From Membranipora membranacea (lineage: Eukaryota > Bryozoa > Gymnolaemata > Cheilostomatida > Membraniporidae): a stretch of DNA of 64,000 nucleotides. Position numbers and translations under genes: made by a program. The DNA lies in assembly GCA_914767715.1 (NCBI GenBank), contig OU612069.1:20831387-20895386 (forward strand), given 5' to 3'. How positions within the stretch are numbered: position 1 is the stretch's first letter; each line of letters starts with the position of its first letter. This document shows positions 25,371 through 37,477 of this stretch, piece by piece. The notes under the pieces are model-generated. The model was given only the letters and a program-made list of their open reading frames with translations, made no database searches and had not been told where the DNA came from.

Positions 25371-27218
25371 AATTTTCGAATACCTGCCAAAAACCTGTCA
25401 CTGTCAATTTGAAGTGTGTCGTCTCATTCTAAGTGAGAGTATTGCGAGTTGCATTTTTTCTATTTGATTGACAGCTGGCCGAGAGTTTTGATTGGTGCAG
25501 AGCGCGTCTATCAATCAGACGCTATCTATTTTGGTGCTCAGGGATGTGAGGCGAAAATCGTCACTAATTTATATTCGTCTTATTGTCAGGCTGGGTAATT
25601 TATTATCATAGAATGATTGTTGGTGTAACAATTCAAAGGAAGTGATTTACCATCAATCATCTGTAGAAATACCAGCGGTGACGGATGAGGCGATATATAG
25701 GCCTCATTAACCCAACAACTGTCACGCAGACCTAGGGCTGGGCTCACCAACAAATAGATTAGTTTACTCCATTAACAAAATAAATTTCAGCACTAATTTA
25801 TTTCTTTCTAAGTGTGTTACTAAACTGTGCACCAAAAGAAGAGCAAAGATGTATAAACAATAAACACACCTGTCCAGAAAAATGGGTGTAGTTGAAGTTG
25901 TTTAGCTCTCCTTTCTCCGCTCTGCTCCCGGAGAGAACACTGTCTGCTTCATTCCTTTGCTGTTTTTTATAGTAATTTTGCAGCAGCAACGAAAGCGGTT
26001 TACCACATTGTGGTAATTTCACAATTTCAAAACAATCATGGCAAACCAAACATGGTGGTTCAGCAACAGTTCAATTTAGATTCTTTTAGTGGTTTTTATC
26101 ACATAACCAGCCAAACCAATGAGACTCATGGTAACTTAGAGATGGTAAGTGTGTAAGTGGCCAAGTTTGTCTAAACATTTACCATAATTGAATCACAGAA
26201 TGGATGCTCTTGTACTATGTTATCTTTGGTCACTTGGAATTGGTGCAGTACCTGTTTGGCCTTATACTATCACTACAATATCATTTTAGTATACTGTGAC
26301 TTTTTATAACAGTCATATCCTGACCTATAATACGTATGGGCATAGATACCTAGTACATATAGACATAGATACGAGTACTCTAACTCATGTACACAAATCC
26401 TTGGCAGTGAAAATTCATAAATTGGGATTGTGCTCAGCAGAATTAGGCCAAAATCAAGGGCTTTTCACCACTCGCTTCGTAGCTTGAACAGATAATTACA
26501 TTGTTCGCAATGCGGTTATTCTCTTAGGCCAAGCGGCGCTTTAACTGTTTTGCCATCAAGAGCTCAGTATTTCAAGTCTGCTGTTTTACAAAGCGACATC
26601 ACATGAATTCAAACAAACAAATAAACAACTACACGATAAGGGAATAGACCTCACTTTTCAAGATTTGCAACTTTGTTTATTAGTAACAACTTTTAGCGAA
26701 TTCAGCATCTTAGCGACAATCAATTATATAGACCCTTTAGGATTGATTACACTAATAAGTTAATGAGCTTAGCGAGGTTTACTCCTGCCGAAGCTGACTC
26801 CCTGTCTCAGATCTCCTTGATATTCCTACAGTAGATAAAAAATTCGCATCTCAGATATCTACGCAGTGAGTGTTTTACTGAACACCCGAGCCACAACTGT
26901 CAGATGACATGAAGTGGCCTCCATTCTTGTTCTCCAGAGTATCAATAATCATGCACGCATGATAAAACAGAAAATTGGAACTACGATTATTTGCCATTTG
27001 AGGAGATGTATTCAACATTATTCAGATTTAACTTTTGCTGGTTTTGCTGGATTGGAATAAACTTGACCTTAATGTACTTTCGTTGAACAGAGGTGTTTGC
27101 TGTACTCGGATCTTCAATAAACTAAGTTTTGTTGGAGGAAATTACATTTAACATCTCCTAGGACCCAACTTGAAATAATTTAATAAGATAACACTTGATG
27201 CAGATATTATCATATGCC
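25371..27218. other. Intergenic between peroxidase and TDRD3
   Basis: Contains the upstream flank of the peroxidase gene and the TDRD3 3' UTR. An open frame at 25798-26049 (minus) has no visible relatives. A possible short terminal TDRD3 exon (TTATTTCAAG| then LGPRRC and a stop, near 27147-27167, minus) would be used if the GTAAGT at the end of the last listed TDRD3 exon acts as a donor. Nothing else is recognised. Confidence 0.4.
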
Positions 27219-30200
27219 TTATAAACTAGAACTTACAGTAAACTCTGGATGACCCCTTCGCTGTTGTTGATAGTTCCCTACTCCTCCGCTACCTCCCTGT
27301 TGGTGATATCCCTGATTACTGTGGTTGCCTCCCCTGCTCTGACTATTGTAATTATCTCCCCTGCTCTGACTGTTGTAATTATCTCCCCTGCTCGGTTGCT
27401 GTTGTCCCTGATGATTCTCTCTCTTGTTTTGGTGTCTATTCTGAGTGGTTGTTTGAGCTGGCTGAGGTTTCTGGCCTGGGAAGGTTTTTGAAAGAAAAGT
27501 TTTGCTCTATAGAATGCAAAACATTATCAGTTTGTCTGTCATGTATTTAGCTAGTTTTAGAGTGCCAATTTTCATTTGTTTAAGTGGGAGGTTGAGTGTG
27601 GGTTAAGTAAATGTAAGCCAGCTATAATATTAAATATTTCAAGCCTACATGAGAATGGCAAAAGTTTCTGCTTGTATGTGCGAGGGCGGACGGAGAGACA
27701 AACATTAAAAATGATCAGATTTTTTTTTTCTTTCTTCTTTGCATCTGTCAATAATTTTATGTAAACAAATGTTATCACTTGCATTGTCATCTATATATCT
27801 TATTATGGAACATATAATCTTTATATGCATATTGCTTACAATGTACCTGATCAGTAAAAATAAAGTGTCTATACTTATATATATGCAGACATATATTGTA
27901 TACCTATGTATATGTATACGCAAATGTATATATGCATATATTACCTTGAGCCTTGCCTGTAGCTGACCCTGATGACGGTAGAGGTTTAGTCTCAGAAATC
28001 TTAACCTCCTCAATATTCCCGTATTCAATAAACAATCCGACAACAACGGAGGCGGATTTCATCTTATTTACTCTGAACTTGTACCACTGTAATAAACAAG
28101 TAGGAGGGAATAAGCACCAGTTCAGGATTGTAGGTTGATGGGCTTCGTCCCACTTATTGATCATGCAGTGTCTAAATTTACAGCGATGTTACTGGGACCT
28201 GCTTTTGGTCAACTTAATTAACCACACAACCAATCATGTTGCTGCCAGCGAATGTTGGAGAATGGATATCATGGTATTGTTCTGCTACAAATAGGAAATC
28301 ATCAGCATCGGAAACACTCTTTGGCTGTGAATTTTGTAGCCAAGAGTCGTGTATCAATTTTTCTGGGTTGCGATCAAGGAGTCTTTACTTGCTATCAAAA
28401 ATTTTATCTGATGTAGGATTCCCTTTGAGAATTGTCTGCCAAAGTAACAACAGAAGACAACTCAAAATCAAGGATTGTATATTGGTAGACAGTGGCTGTA
28501 CATAGTTGGGGTAGGGCGTAGAGCGTACAGCATGATAGAAACACAAGGTAAATCTGAATATAATATATAATATATTATAAAGTGTTAAAAACCTGAAAAA
28601 AAAATATCTACTTTTTTAAGTTGGTCAAAGTTTGAGAGTACCCAAAGACCAACGTATGTTATAGTCAGGCAGTTACTTATGTCAAATTCGCATGGTAAAA
28701 AATGCTCTTCTTGGCAGGAATTATTGATGGTTGAAAAAGAGCTTCCCATAAGGGGCGTTAACTCTCATTCTCTGCATTATGATGTCACTGTCTCCAGGAA
28801 GTGCTTGTTTCTTGTATTGTACTTCCTAGAGACTGTGACATCATAATGCAGAGAATGAGAGCTACCTTCCCTTATGCGAGGCTCTTTTTCAACCATCAAT
28901 ATTTCATGCCAAATTGAGCATTGAATTTTTTACCATGCAAATCTGACACAAGTTGATCGTAAGTAGCTGCCTGACTATCACTAAGGACTTATCTCTAACT
29001 CTTTGATATAACTTGCATTGGTCTTTGGGCGTTTAAAGTGCGACGTAGAATTAAAGAATTGAATCTAACCTGTCCATCCTCCCAGTATTTAGCCAGAACC
29101 ATATCACCAACACTAAGACTACCAGAGCTTTGTGATGTACTAACGGCCTTCTTATCTGAGGCTGCTGAAGCATTCTCTCGTTTAGGCTGTTTGGTTTCTA
29201 AAAAAAGATAAATTCAGAGTAAAAGCACTCTAGAGGTAGATACTATCGAGAGTTTAGTTTAGCTTATTTGGATGACTTATTGTTAACTAGCATCAGCAAT
29301 CGTAGCAAGCTAATTCATGAAGGGATGTGGTTGGGTATTTTGACAAGGTTAGAAAGTGAAATTTCCCTGGTGCGAAAACTTAACTGTTCCAGGGTGACAA
29401 AAATTACCGTTTTATGGTTGCATGGTATGTGCATTTAATAGACAATAATACCTTGCTTAGCTGGTTCAGGTTTAGCCGTCTGTCCCGTATCATCTGAGTA
29501 CATTTTACCAGCGAATCTGTCTACAGGTTTCTTATCATAGCCACTCTTCTCTGCCTTATCTTTCTTATTTGTAGACTGAGGTCCTTGCTCTTGAGACTTA
29601 GCGGGTGGATCTCGCTTTTGTTTGGAAGCAGCCTGTGACTGATTTTGCCTGGTGTCAGCCTGCCTGGAGTTTAGTCTGCTATCCACTTGACTAGGTTTTT
29701 GCTCATTCCTCGCAAGTTTGCCAGATTGCCCCTGTCTGGATTTGTCTGCTTGCGGTTGTCTTGATTCTGGCTGGTTTTGACCTTGACTCCTATCGCCCTG
29801 ATTTCCTTGCTGGGTCGGTGCTGACTTGGTCTGATATTGCTGGTTATTGGCTCCTTGGTTTCTTTGATGGCTGTTGTATTGACGGTCACTTCTATTATCG
29901 TATCCACCCCTGTCATCATTGCGTGGTTTTTGTTGGTACTGTTGGTTACGCTCCTGGGGCTGATGAGTATCTTCCGGTTCTTCATATGCTTGTGTTGGAT
30001 CCCACCCCTTCTTGTGTTTGTGGCGTTGGGTGTTCTGTGAGCTTTCATGGTTGCCTCCCTGATGTTGGTCTCGCCTCTGATGTTGATCCTGTCTCTGATA
30101 TTGTTCTGGCCTTTGATACTGGTCGCGCCCCTGTGGGTGGTTATGGTGAGAGTTGTATGACTGGTGTTGGTTGTGCCCCTGCGGATAGGCGCGCCCCTGT

Positions 30201-33200
30201 TGGTAGTCACGTCCTTGCGGATGATCACGTCCCTGTTGGTGGTCACGACCCTGTTGGTAGTTTTTGCGGTCATTGTTATAAGACTGTTGATGGTCGCGTC
30301 CTTGTGGGCGGTCTCGTCCCTGTTGATGGGTACGCCTCTGTGGATAGTCACCTCTCTGTGAATAGTCTCGTCCCTGTTGATGATCACGCCCTTGCTGCTG
30401 GTTACTGTGTTGACTGTTATACGACTGTGGCTCGTGGTGAGATTGCTGTGTATATCCCTGAGAAGTGTTAGGTCTTCTGTCTCCAGAGTACTGGGATTGA
30501 GCTGAGTTATAATTAGACTGAGCTGTGTGTGGTCTGTTAGAAGACTGGCCTATTGAAATATCCAAAATATGTTATTACATTTCACAGTTTTGGGAGAAAT
30601 TCTGAATGCTGATGAAGAGCGGTGTATTTCAGTTTATTCTCATCTCAAAGGAGATCTTCTCTAAGTAAGCGACATTAAAGTACAGGATTTGGAGTTCTGA
30701 GTTTAGGTATAATATAGTCTGAATAAAGTGACTGATGTGTTAATTTAAGAATAGGACAGGGAGAGGACGTGGATAGGCAAGAAATGGGATTGGGGGATAG
30801 GGCAAGGGGGATTAGTATTGGAGATGAAGGGGTGGCAAGGGAAATGACACTAAGCACATACGCCTTTCAAAGCAGGACAAAAGTAAGAGGGACATCAAAG
30901 TAAATGGATACATCAAAAATAAACTGTGAAATTGTTAGAGGTATGTTTTGATATAAAATTTAAATCAGCAGGTTAGTTTTATCTGGAAAAGTGAGTGAGG
31001 GTATGGCCCTAATCGTTTTGTAAATAATATGTTTAAGGATTAACATAGTCAACCACAACAAAACTCAGCCCCACAAAATGTATAATGTAACGTCCAGTAT
31101 TCAACCACAGCAATCGACAAGTGATCTATTTCAACATAGTCTGCCCATATCCACCTACCTCCACTATGAGCGGGCTCTTTCTTCTCATCTTTAGCTAGCT
31201 TACCACCGAGGAAATCAAACAGAGTGTTTGCGTTAGAAGGCCTGGTACTCGGTACGAGCATCTCAGAGTCCTCGTCATCGCGCTGACCACGACGTCCTCT
31301 CCTACAGAAAATAATTTTTTTAAAAATTCATCTCCTAAAATATACTAAGATAATATAGACATCGGCCAACAATAATTATATGAAACTTTATTAATATAAC
31401 TATTTAACATAAATTAGACTAGAAATAACATAGAATGTATTATTATAATGGTCATATGAATAGTGATGACGTAATTGAGAAGTCTAGCGTAGCCGTGTCA
31501 CACGGCCACCTTTTCTTGGCGAGTGACAAGGCTAGATCTAGCACACTATAGAGTTGATATACCCTCATGCTGGTATATTTCATCAGTTAATTCTCAGAAC
31601 TATCAAAACTATAGATAGGGTATTACAGTGGTTACAAAATGGGGACTTTGAATTGTGAAATTTAGAAGGCCATTACAAGGCCACCACAAAAAAAGTACAT
31701 AACGCTAAGACAGTAATAGAACAAATTAAGACAAGTATGCGGTTGATAGGCAAAGAAGAGAAAATTTGCCAAATCCAAATTGTAGCGCTGGAACCTGAGA
31801 ACAGGGAGCTGTTTTTGACTTCGTCTTCAATGCTGTCATGAATTTGTCTGGTCAGGTCATTACGAAATAAATCTGATGAAGCTGAGATCGATTTTAGATT
31901 TCAGGATCACTGAGCAAACCGGACCACCATTATCACCCTGTCTCGCAGAGAAATCGCATGCTCATTGATGGAACTATTTGCATTCTGAGTGAGGGATTTG
32001 TGAGATATTTTGTCTAATTGAAATATGACAGTGATAATAGTAAAGAATCGCTCATCCTTATTGAAAGACCTCCCTGTATCAGAGTAATCACTCACCTGCC
32101 CCGCCCTCTACCATACCCCTCCTCCTCATCGCTCACATTGGGGTCCTTATCATCTATAGTAGTCTTCTTAGGTTTCCTCTCTGGACGTCTGAATTCTGCC
32201 ATCTGTAACGGCTCATCAGCAGTCATCTATAAATATCAGCTATAAATACTCAAGTCTCTAAGTCTCTAACTCCTTGACTTACTCCACAACTAATATTGTA
32301 ACTTTTAAATGGTGTAGGAACGACATTGTGTGCACATGATAATAAAGTTAATACGTATCTTTCATCGTTTTTCATATTGCAATTACTTGGCTGATCGCTG
32401 CCTCGTTACGTGGCCAGTTGGTCTGAGACAAACAAACTGAACAACAAAGGTAGCCGCATGAGAGAAGTTATTGCAATATGAAAAACGATGAAAGAATGTT
32501 GTCATAAAATTGCTTATATGGAAGTACACCGCTGATATCATACTTAGGGATAGCATATTAAAGGTGGGCACAACTGTATGTAGCATTTGACCAATCACAC
32601 AATGGTCCTAAATATTGCTCCTCACTGGAAGAGAATGGCAAATCCTTAAGTCGTATAAACATAAGTAGGTATGTGAAAGGATACCAGTTGAAAATTATGC
32701 CCACAAAGATCAGTATTCAGGTTTATGTGGGTATCAGACATGGAGATATACTAGAGTATACGCATAATATACAAGAGTCATCATGCACCCTATCACTAAA
32801 CATAGAGCTAACATTGTTGCTGACCTGTTTAATACCACCATAAGTCTTCTTTGGCCCGCTGCCTTTTTGTAACGCTTGAGTGATCACAGCCTGACGCTGA
32901 GCATCAAACTCTGAGTTATCTCTCTCGGCGGCCTCGTTAGCTTCCTTTGCGTTAGCGATATCCAGTGACTTAAATTTACCTGTTCACAAAAACATTCATT
33001 ATATTATTTCCAGTTTCAGCACATACAATATACTCCACTTGATCAAAACCTCTAGTAATTAGTCATTAGAATGCATTAAGGTGAGGCTGAAGAGACCGCT
33101 ATAGGAATTGAGTAGAGAGTACTGTTCTTTTGTGAATAGTGACTAATTCTATTTTCACTGCAACCCAGTCGAAGAATGGGGCTCTAGCTCAGGTTTCAAA

Positions 33201-36200
33201 CGTGCAAATATTTATCCTTTAGTCTATCCTTTACAAAGATGGTTTAAATGAAATCTCAGTGTTTTACGTCAAAGTTTTTGGTATTGTAACACCCAAAATC
33301 TACCGCACCATCAAAGTCGACTACTCATATATTAGAATAAACAGCTGGTAGTATGTATACAGACCCTACTTTTGATGTGTAATATAGTGATTTTCTTACC
33401 ACTTAGTTGCTGTACTTGTTCCTTGTTAACTTTGGTACCAAAAGGCACAAATGGTGGAGGTCCATCCACTCTGTTAGTGTTCCTACTCAATGTCTTCAAA
33501 TCCTGTGAAAAATAAGACCACAGTTTTTAATTAAGGACTGATATGGTTTTATGTGTACTGAGTGTAAACATCAAGAGTTGTCTTCCTTCTATAAATCTGA
33601 GAAAGGACAACTCCTTATTTCACATTTAACCGTCTATCATGTCGTTATTTTCATGGTGGTTGATAGCCTTGTGCACGTGGCCGCGTGAACAAGGCTAGGT
33701 GGTTGACAGTTACAAAACAATGCCGAAAAGGAAAAAACAATGAAATGTTGCTGACAATAGCGAGTATTATATATAAAACTCTCACCTTATCAAGCTGCCA
33801 TTTCTCGTACATGTTATCTACTCGGCCGCCCAGTAGCTTACAGTTACCATTATTTAGTAGTATTATACTCTGATTAACTTGCAGACTACCCTTCAGTAGT
33901 AACTTCATACCCGGAGCTGTAGTAGGTCTGTAAATATAGCTTCAAGATTAAATCATTTTAGACACTTGTGAGATAGGATCCCATAGAATATAATATGCCA
34001 GGAAAGAAACCACTATGAGATTGACCCGACCTCACTGCGAGTCCGAGCCAGGTTACAGAATTGAGTGAAGTTCCGGTAGTTACTCAGGTAACTGCCATAT
34101 TTGTCAGGATTCGGGCTGTACTTAATTCATACTTTCTCTTAATTGCTCAGTCGTTGACGGTCCTTGGAGATTATGGACCTGTGACAAAACTGTACAGGTA
34201 TGCTCGCCAAGTCAGAGGATACGTATATAAGCTCTCTATAGCTATAAACTATAGAGAGAGTTAAATGATTCCCCTGAAACATTCAAACCTTCAGGGAATC
34301 ATATATCTCTGTGTAGCTCAATTAAGCAATGAGTTAAAAATCATCAACACCATAACCGCATATATTATCTGGTTCGATTAGAACCAATCGTATCACACAA
34401 AACTAACCCCACACTGTGGAGTGGCTCCATCTCGATAGCTGCTACAGTCTGACATCCATCACTCAGCGAGAATCTGTACATACGGGCAGCAGTAGACGAC
34501 TCCTGTCTTATAGAGGGCGCTGTTATGTTGCGTAACTTCTGTATTTGTAACACTATCGGACCCTCAAACTGCGCAAGAAAGAAAAAATGCATAGAATCTG
34601 TGCATCATAGTTTCAGATTCGCTCCGATTCATTTGTAATTCAGGAATATGCTATTTGAAATTTGTTTTATGAAACGCTTGAGTTCGATGGATCGCTGAGA
34701 CCTGAACCCAGGTTGTTTGGGTTGACATTGGCTAGCCCCTTCTCAAGGACAGGACACAGTTTTCAGTGATATCCAGATTTGATGTTGTACCTGAATTTTG
34801 AAACCCTAGAAGGCGTAGATACACAAGGTAGTTGAAATGACAATGTCATTATTATTTATTATGTGAAATCACATTTTGCTAACCTTTGATATTTTATTCT
34901 TAGCGAACTCATCTGGTAACGCTGCAGCTCCAATCTGCTTCAGGTCCGTCTGAAACATACAAACGAAGACAATTTATATGTGAAATGATCTCCCAAGGCA
35001 CCTTACAAGATATTCATCCCTTGGAGGATACAGAAGATCAGTGTTATCTTTCCTTAATTCAGCTCAAAATCACTATTGCAATTAATTAGATAATAAGCTA
35101 TATGATGAAACATTTCACGGAATGATATCTAGTGACATGGCCAAGGGTCTTAGCTTTAGTAAATTTTGATTTATTAATCTCTTTATATCCGCTATCATTG
35201 CCAGTTTCCTAAATTATAAATTATTTTAATAATTTATAAGGAAGAATATGTAGCAAATTCTCAATTAGCGAAATAGCAGAATTTAAAATCAAAAGTAAAT
35301 CATTATAGGAGAGCCAAAGAGTAATACCAAACCTTGGACATCACACTCACAAGTAGATCGATTATTATATTCAAGTTCAAGGATGGTTTGAGATTTGCAT
35401 TGCTAGTTTGACCCCCCACACTTCTGTCCCCTTCTGACGGCCCACCGGCCATTTATAACCGCATCATTAGTAAAGAGGTGTCTACATAGAGCACTCCTAA
35501 CTACCACTGTGTACATACATTGAGCAGAACTCCAGTGACTTCCTGAGTAGATCCACTCTTAGTAAGCTGTTTACACTCTTCATACTTCTCTTCTTTGATA
35601 TGCCTTCGAAGTTTACATGAAAACGATGTTGAAATCATGAATCTTTGTGTGAGAGCCTCTACATGTTTTTTAGGCTGTGAGGCATTTATTTGAGGGGTTT
35701 CAAGACCGCTATTAGGTCAATCTCATACTGAAAGCAAGAAGTTGGGTTGATATCGGTGATTACATTGCAAACCAATGATCTACCTAGGGGTAAATAAATC
35801 ACAGATCAGAGCATACTTCTGTAATAATAAAGCCGATGAGTGACTCAAAACACTCGTGTCATACAGTACAAACATATAGATACATCCAATACTACCTAGA
35901 TACATGCGGGAGGGGGGAGAAATTAAACGGCTGCGGGGCCATGTGGTGAGGAACATTATCAAATTCCATACAATTCCAAGTAGGCCTACACAGTAGAGTA
36001 GACCTCAACTTCAATCACAGGCCTACTGTAGTTGGTGCAAGCTAAGCTCCAGTGGTTTAAGCCTTGTCCACTGGGGCAATCAACAACTTGACTTGCACCA
36101 ACTACAGAAGGCACGTGACTGTGAAGGAAGGAGGAGGAGGAGTAATTTTCATCTTAGACTTATTAATTTTTTTTATTATTATAACAAAAAAATCTGCTCT

Positions 36201-36368
36201 AGGTGTTTTTACTCAGTCCCTGATACATATGGACGAAGAGGAATCAAGGGTGTAACAAATTCCATTGTGACATAGCTCAAACACCATATCATTCAATCAG
36301 CATCGTCAGAGAAACACAAAAATTCTGTGAGATACTCACCATCCTTGACTCTTAACGGAGGCTGCCAT
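27219..36368 (-). CDS. TDRD3: Tudor domain-containing protein 3, no UBA domain seen
   Basis: Thirteen exons on the minus strand: 36340-36368, 35519-35603, 34884-34949, 34408-34568, 33786-33927, 33400-33502, 32825-32979, 32096-32226, 31159-31301, 29452-30549, 29070-29197, 27945-28086 and 27219-27475. All phases agree and give 879 residues. The N-terminus (TDLKQIGAAALPDEFAKNKI, FEGPIVLQIQKLRN, LLLKGSLQVNQSIILLNNGN, NRVDGPPPFVPFG) is the RMI1-like OB fold that binds topoisomerase 3B. SNANTLFDFLGGKL is the family's central motif. The Tudor domain is about residues 732-785 (GDMVLAKYWEDGQWYKF, then GLFIEYGNIEEVK), which binds methylarginine. One 1.1-kb exon encodes 366 residues of Gln/Arg/Asp/His-rich repeats (QQGRDHPQGRDYQQGR type). 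The UBA domain expected between the OB fold and LFDFL was not found. The last exon could instead splice at ACT|GTAAGT to a short further exon. Confidence 0.93.
28630..29040. repeat. 410-bp foldback element in TDRD3 intron 11
   Basis: Arms 28630-28802 and 28821-29040 are inverted copies: CCCAAAGACCAACG against CATTGGTCTTTGGG, ATTGATGGTTGAAAAAGAGC against GCTCTTTTTCAACCATCAAT, and CTCATTCTCTGCATTATGAT against ATCATAATGCAGAGAATGAG. The loop is only 18 bases. The right arm has about 30 extra bases. The element ends about 30 bp from the splice donor of the Tudor-domain exon at 29070-29197. Confidence 0.88.
31490..31534. repeat. Short hairpin element (TAGCCTTGTCA family)
   Basis: TAGCCGTGTCAC at 31490-31501 pairs with GTGACAAGGCTA at 31523-31534 with one mismatch. 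CTAG or TCTAG sequences flank both ends. It lies in TDRD3 intron 9. Confidence 0.6.
32359..32494. repeat. MITE-like element with 30-bp inverted termini
   Basis: CTTTCATCGTTTTTCATATT at 32359 and its inverted copy ending at 32494 (AATATGAAAAACGATGAAAG) form 30-bp termini, one mismatch apart, around a 76-bp interior. It lies in TDRD3 intron 7, the intron that spans the position where the UBA coding sequence would be expected. Confidence 0.8.
33664..33697. repeat. Short hairpin element (TAGCCTTGT family)
   Basis: TAGCCTTGT (33664-33672) and ACAAGGCTA (33689-33697) are perfect inverted repeats around GCACGTGGCCGCGTGA. It lies in TDRD3 intron 5. Confidence 0.6.
34229..34259. repeat. Small palindrome CTCTCTATAG/CTATAGAGAG
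   Basis: Ten-base inverted repeat around CTATAAA in TDRD3 intron 4. No function is evident. Confidence 0.6.
35405..35452. repeat. Dispersed C/G-rich repeat, copy 1
   Basis: The 48-bp stretch around TGACCCCCCACACTTCTGTC and CTGACGGCCCACCGGCCAT resembles 39781-39828 at about three positions in four. Both read GPS(D/E), then S-x-GG, on the minus strand. This copy is in TDRD3 intron 2 and is not needed for the TDRD3 reading frame. Confidence 0.5.
36026..36107. repeat. Hairpin with 16-bp perfect arms
   Basis: CTGTAGTTGGTGCAAG (36026-36041) and CTTGCACCAACTACAG (36092-36107) are perfect inverted repeats. A second, smaller inverted pair (CCAGTGG and CCACTGG) lies inside. It is located in TDRD3 intron 1. 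Confidence 0.75.
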
Positions 36369-37477
36369 TTTCAACTAGCAAAAACCATGAGAACATAATG
36401 TGTTTGAGATCGGGCATATGGCTGTATTTCCTCAATCTGTCATATTTAAACCCCAGCTAAACTATTTAAAAGGGATCACAACTCCTCAATAAATAATCAA
36501 CATTATTTTGTTGTCTCTTTTCAATGCAAGGGATGATAGCATGTCAAAATGATGGAATAAATTGACCCAAGCCCAAACCAATGAACTGCCCAAACCAATG
36601 ATGGAATTTAAAAATTGTTCTCTCGTTTACGATGTGTGTGATGACTGAGGAAAGATGATGAAGTATGAGCTGTATGGGTAATGCATATCAACTAGGAGAA
36701 GGTAAAAAAATAAACAGCGAGCCAGCAGTGTTAAGACCATTATATTTATTTATTATATAGTCCTGTATAAAATGATTGCAAAGACCAAAATAGGTTCGGC
36801 CATTTATAACACAATATGGTGTGTTCTATATTTAAGTTTTATTGTTTGATGTCAGACATGGATGGATTATATTTATATAATATTCGAATTCAAATGCAAT
36901 GATTTCTTCAGTTTTATTGCACTTTAATCCAAACTGGTTGGCAAGTCGAGCAATGTTATTATGATAGAGAATACAAAATATATATTATTACAAAAATCAA
37001 TATTCAAATAAATAAATAAAGAAGTGTATTGAGATCAGTTTCGTCAGGCCGTAATGGCCCTTGTCACGGAGGTGAGGATTAAGTAATGTGATGGCTTTCA
37101 TCTGATTGGTTTCCACCAGCCAATCAAATCTATCATATTGACTGTGGCAAAGTACGAACTTAAATAATAGTATAGAAATCAATCGTTTCAAGTCAGCACA
37201 TTTCTTCCAATGAAAGAAAGAAGAACGAGAGTTCCACATTTGTAGCTCTGTAAATTTTTTGTTGCGCTTAAATGATCATTCTCGCAAATCTGTTGGAGAA
37301 TGAAAATATCCAACAGAATTCTGATAGAGCTCATCAAACCGCTACATAGTATTAATGGAAGGAAATTGGAAAATAAATGCTCAAATTCGAGCTGCCAATA
37401 AAATTGGACGATGTGTACCACGTTTTGAAATAAAGCTTCTAACCACAATAGAACAAAGACTGAGATCATGCGTTAAA
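36369..37477. other. TDRD3 upstream region and IL-17 3' flank
   Basis: This 1.1-kb gap separates the TDRD3 start codon from the stop of the IL-17-like gene on the same strand, so it must hold the TDRD3 promoter and the IL-17 3' UTR. No convincing TATA box lies next to TDRD3. Several AATAAA and TTTATT runs occur near 36745 and 37010. No further gene is recognised. Confidence 0.4.

Noticed and set aside
29671-30471. Long alternative frames of 238 (minus) and 236 (plus) codons
   Set aside because: Shadows of the Gln/Arg/Asp-rich TDRD3 exon, whose biased codons keep other frames open.
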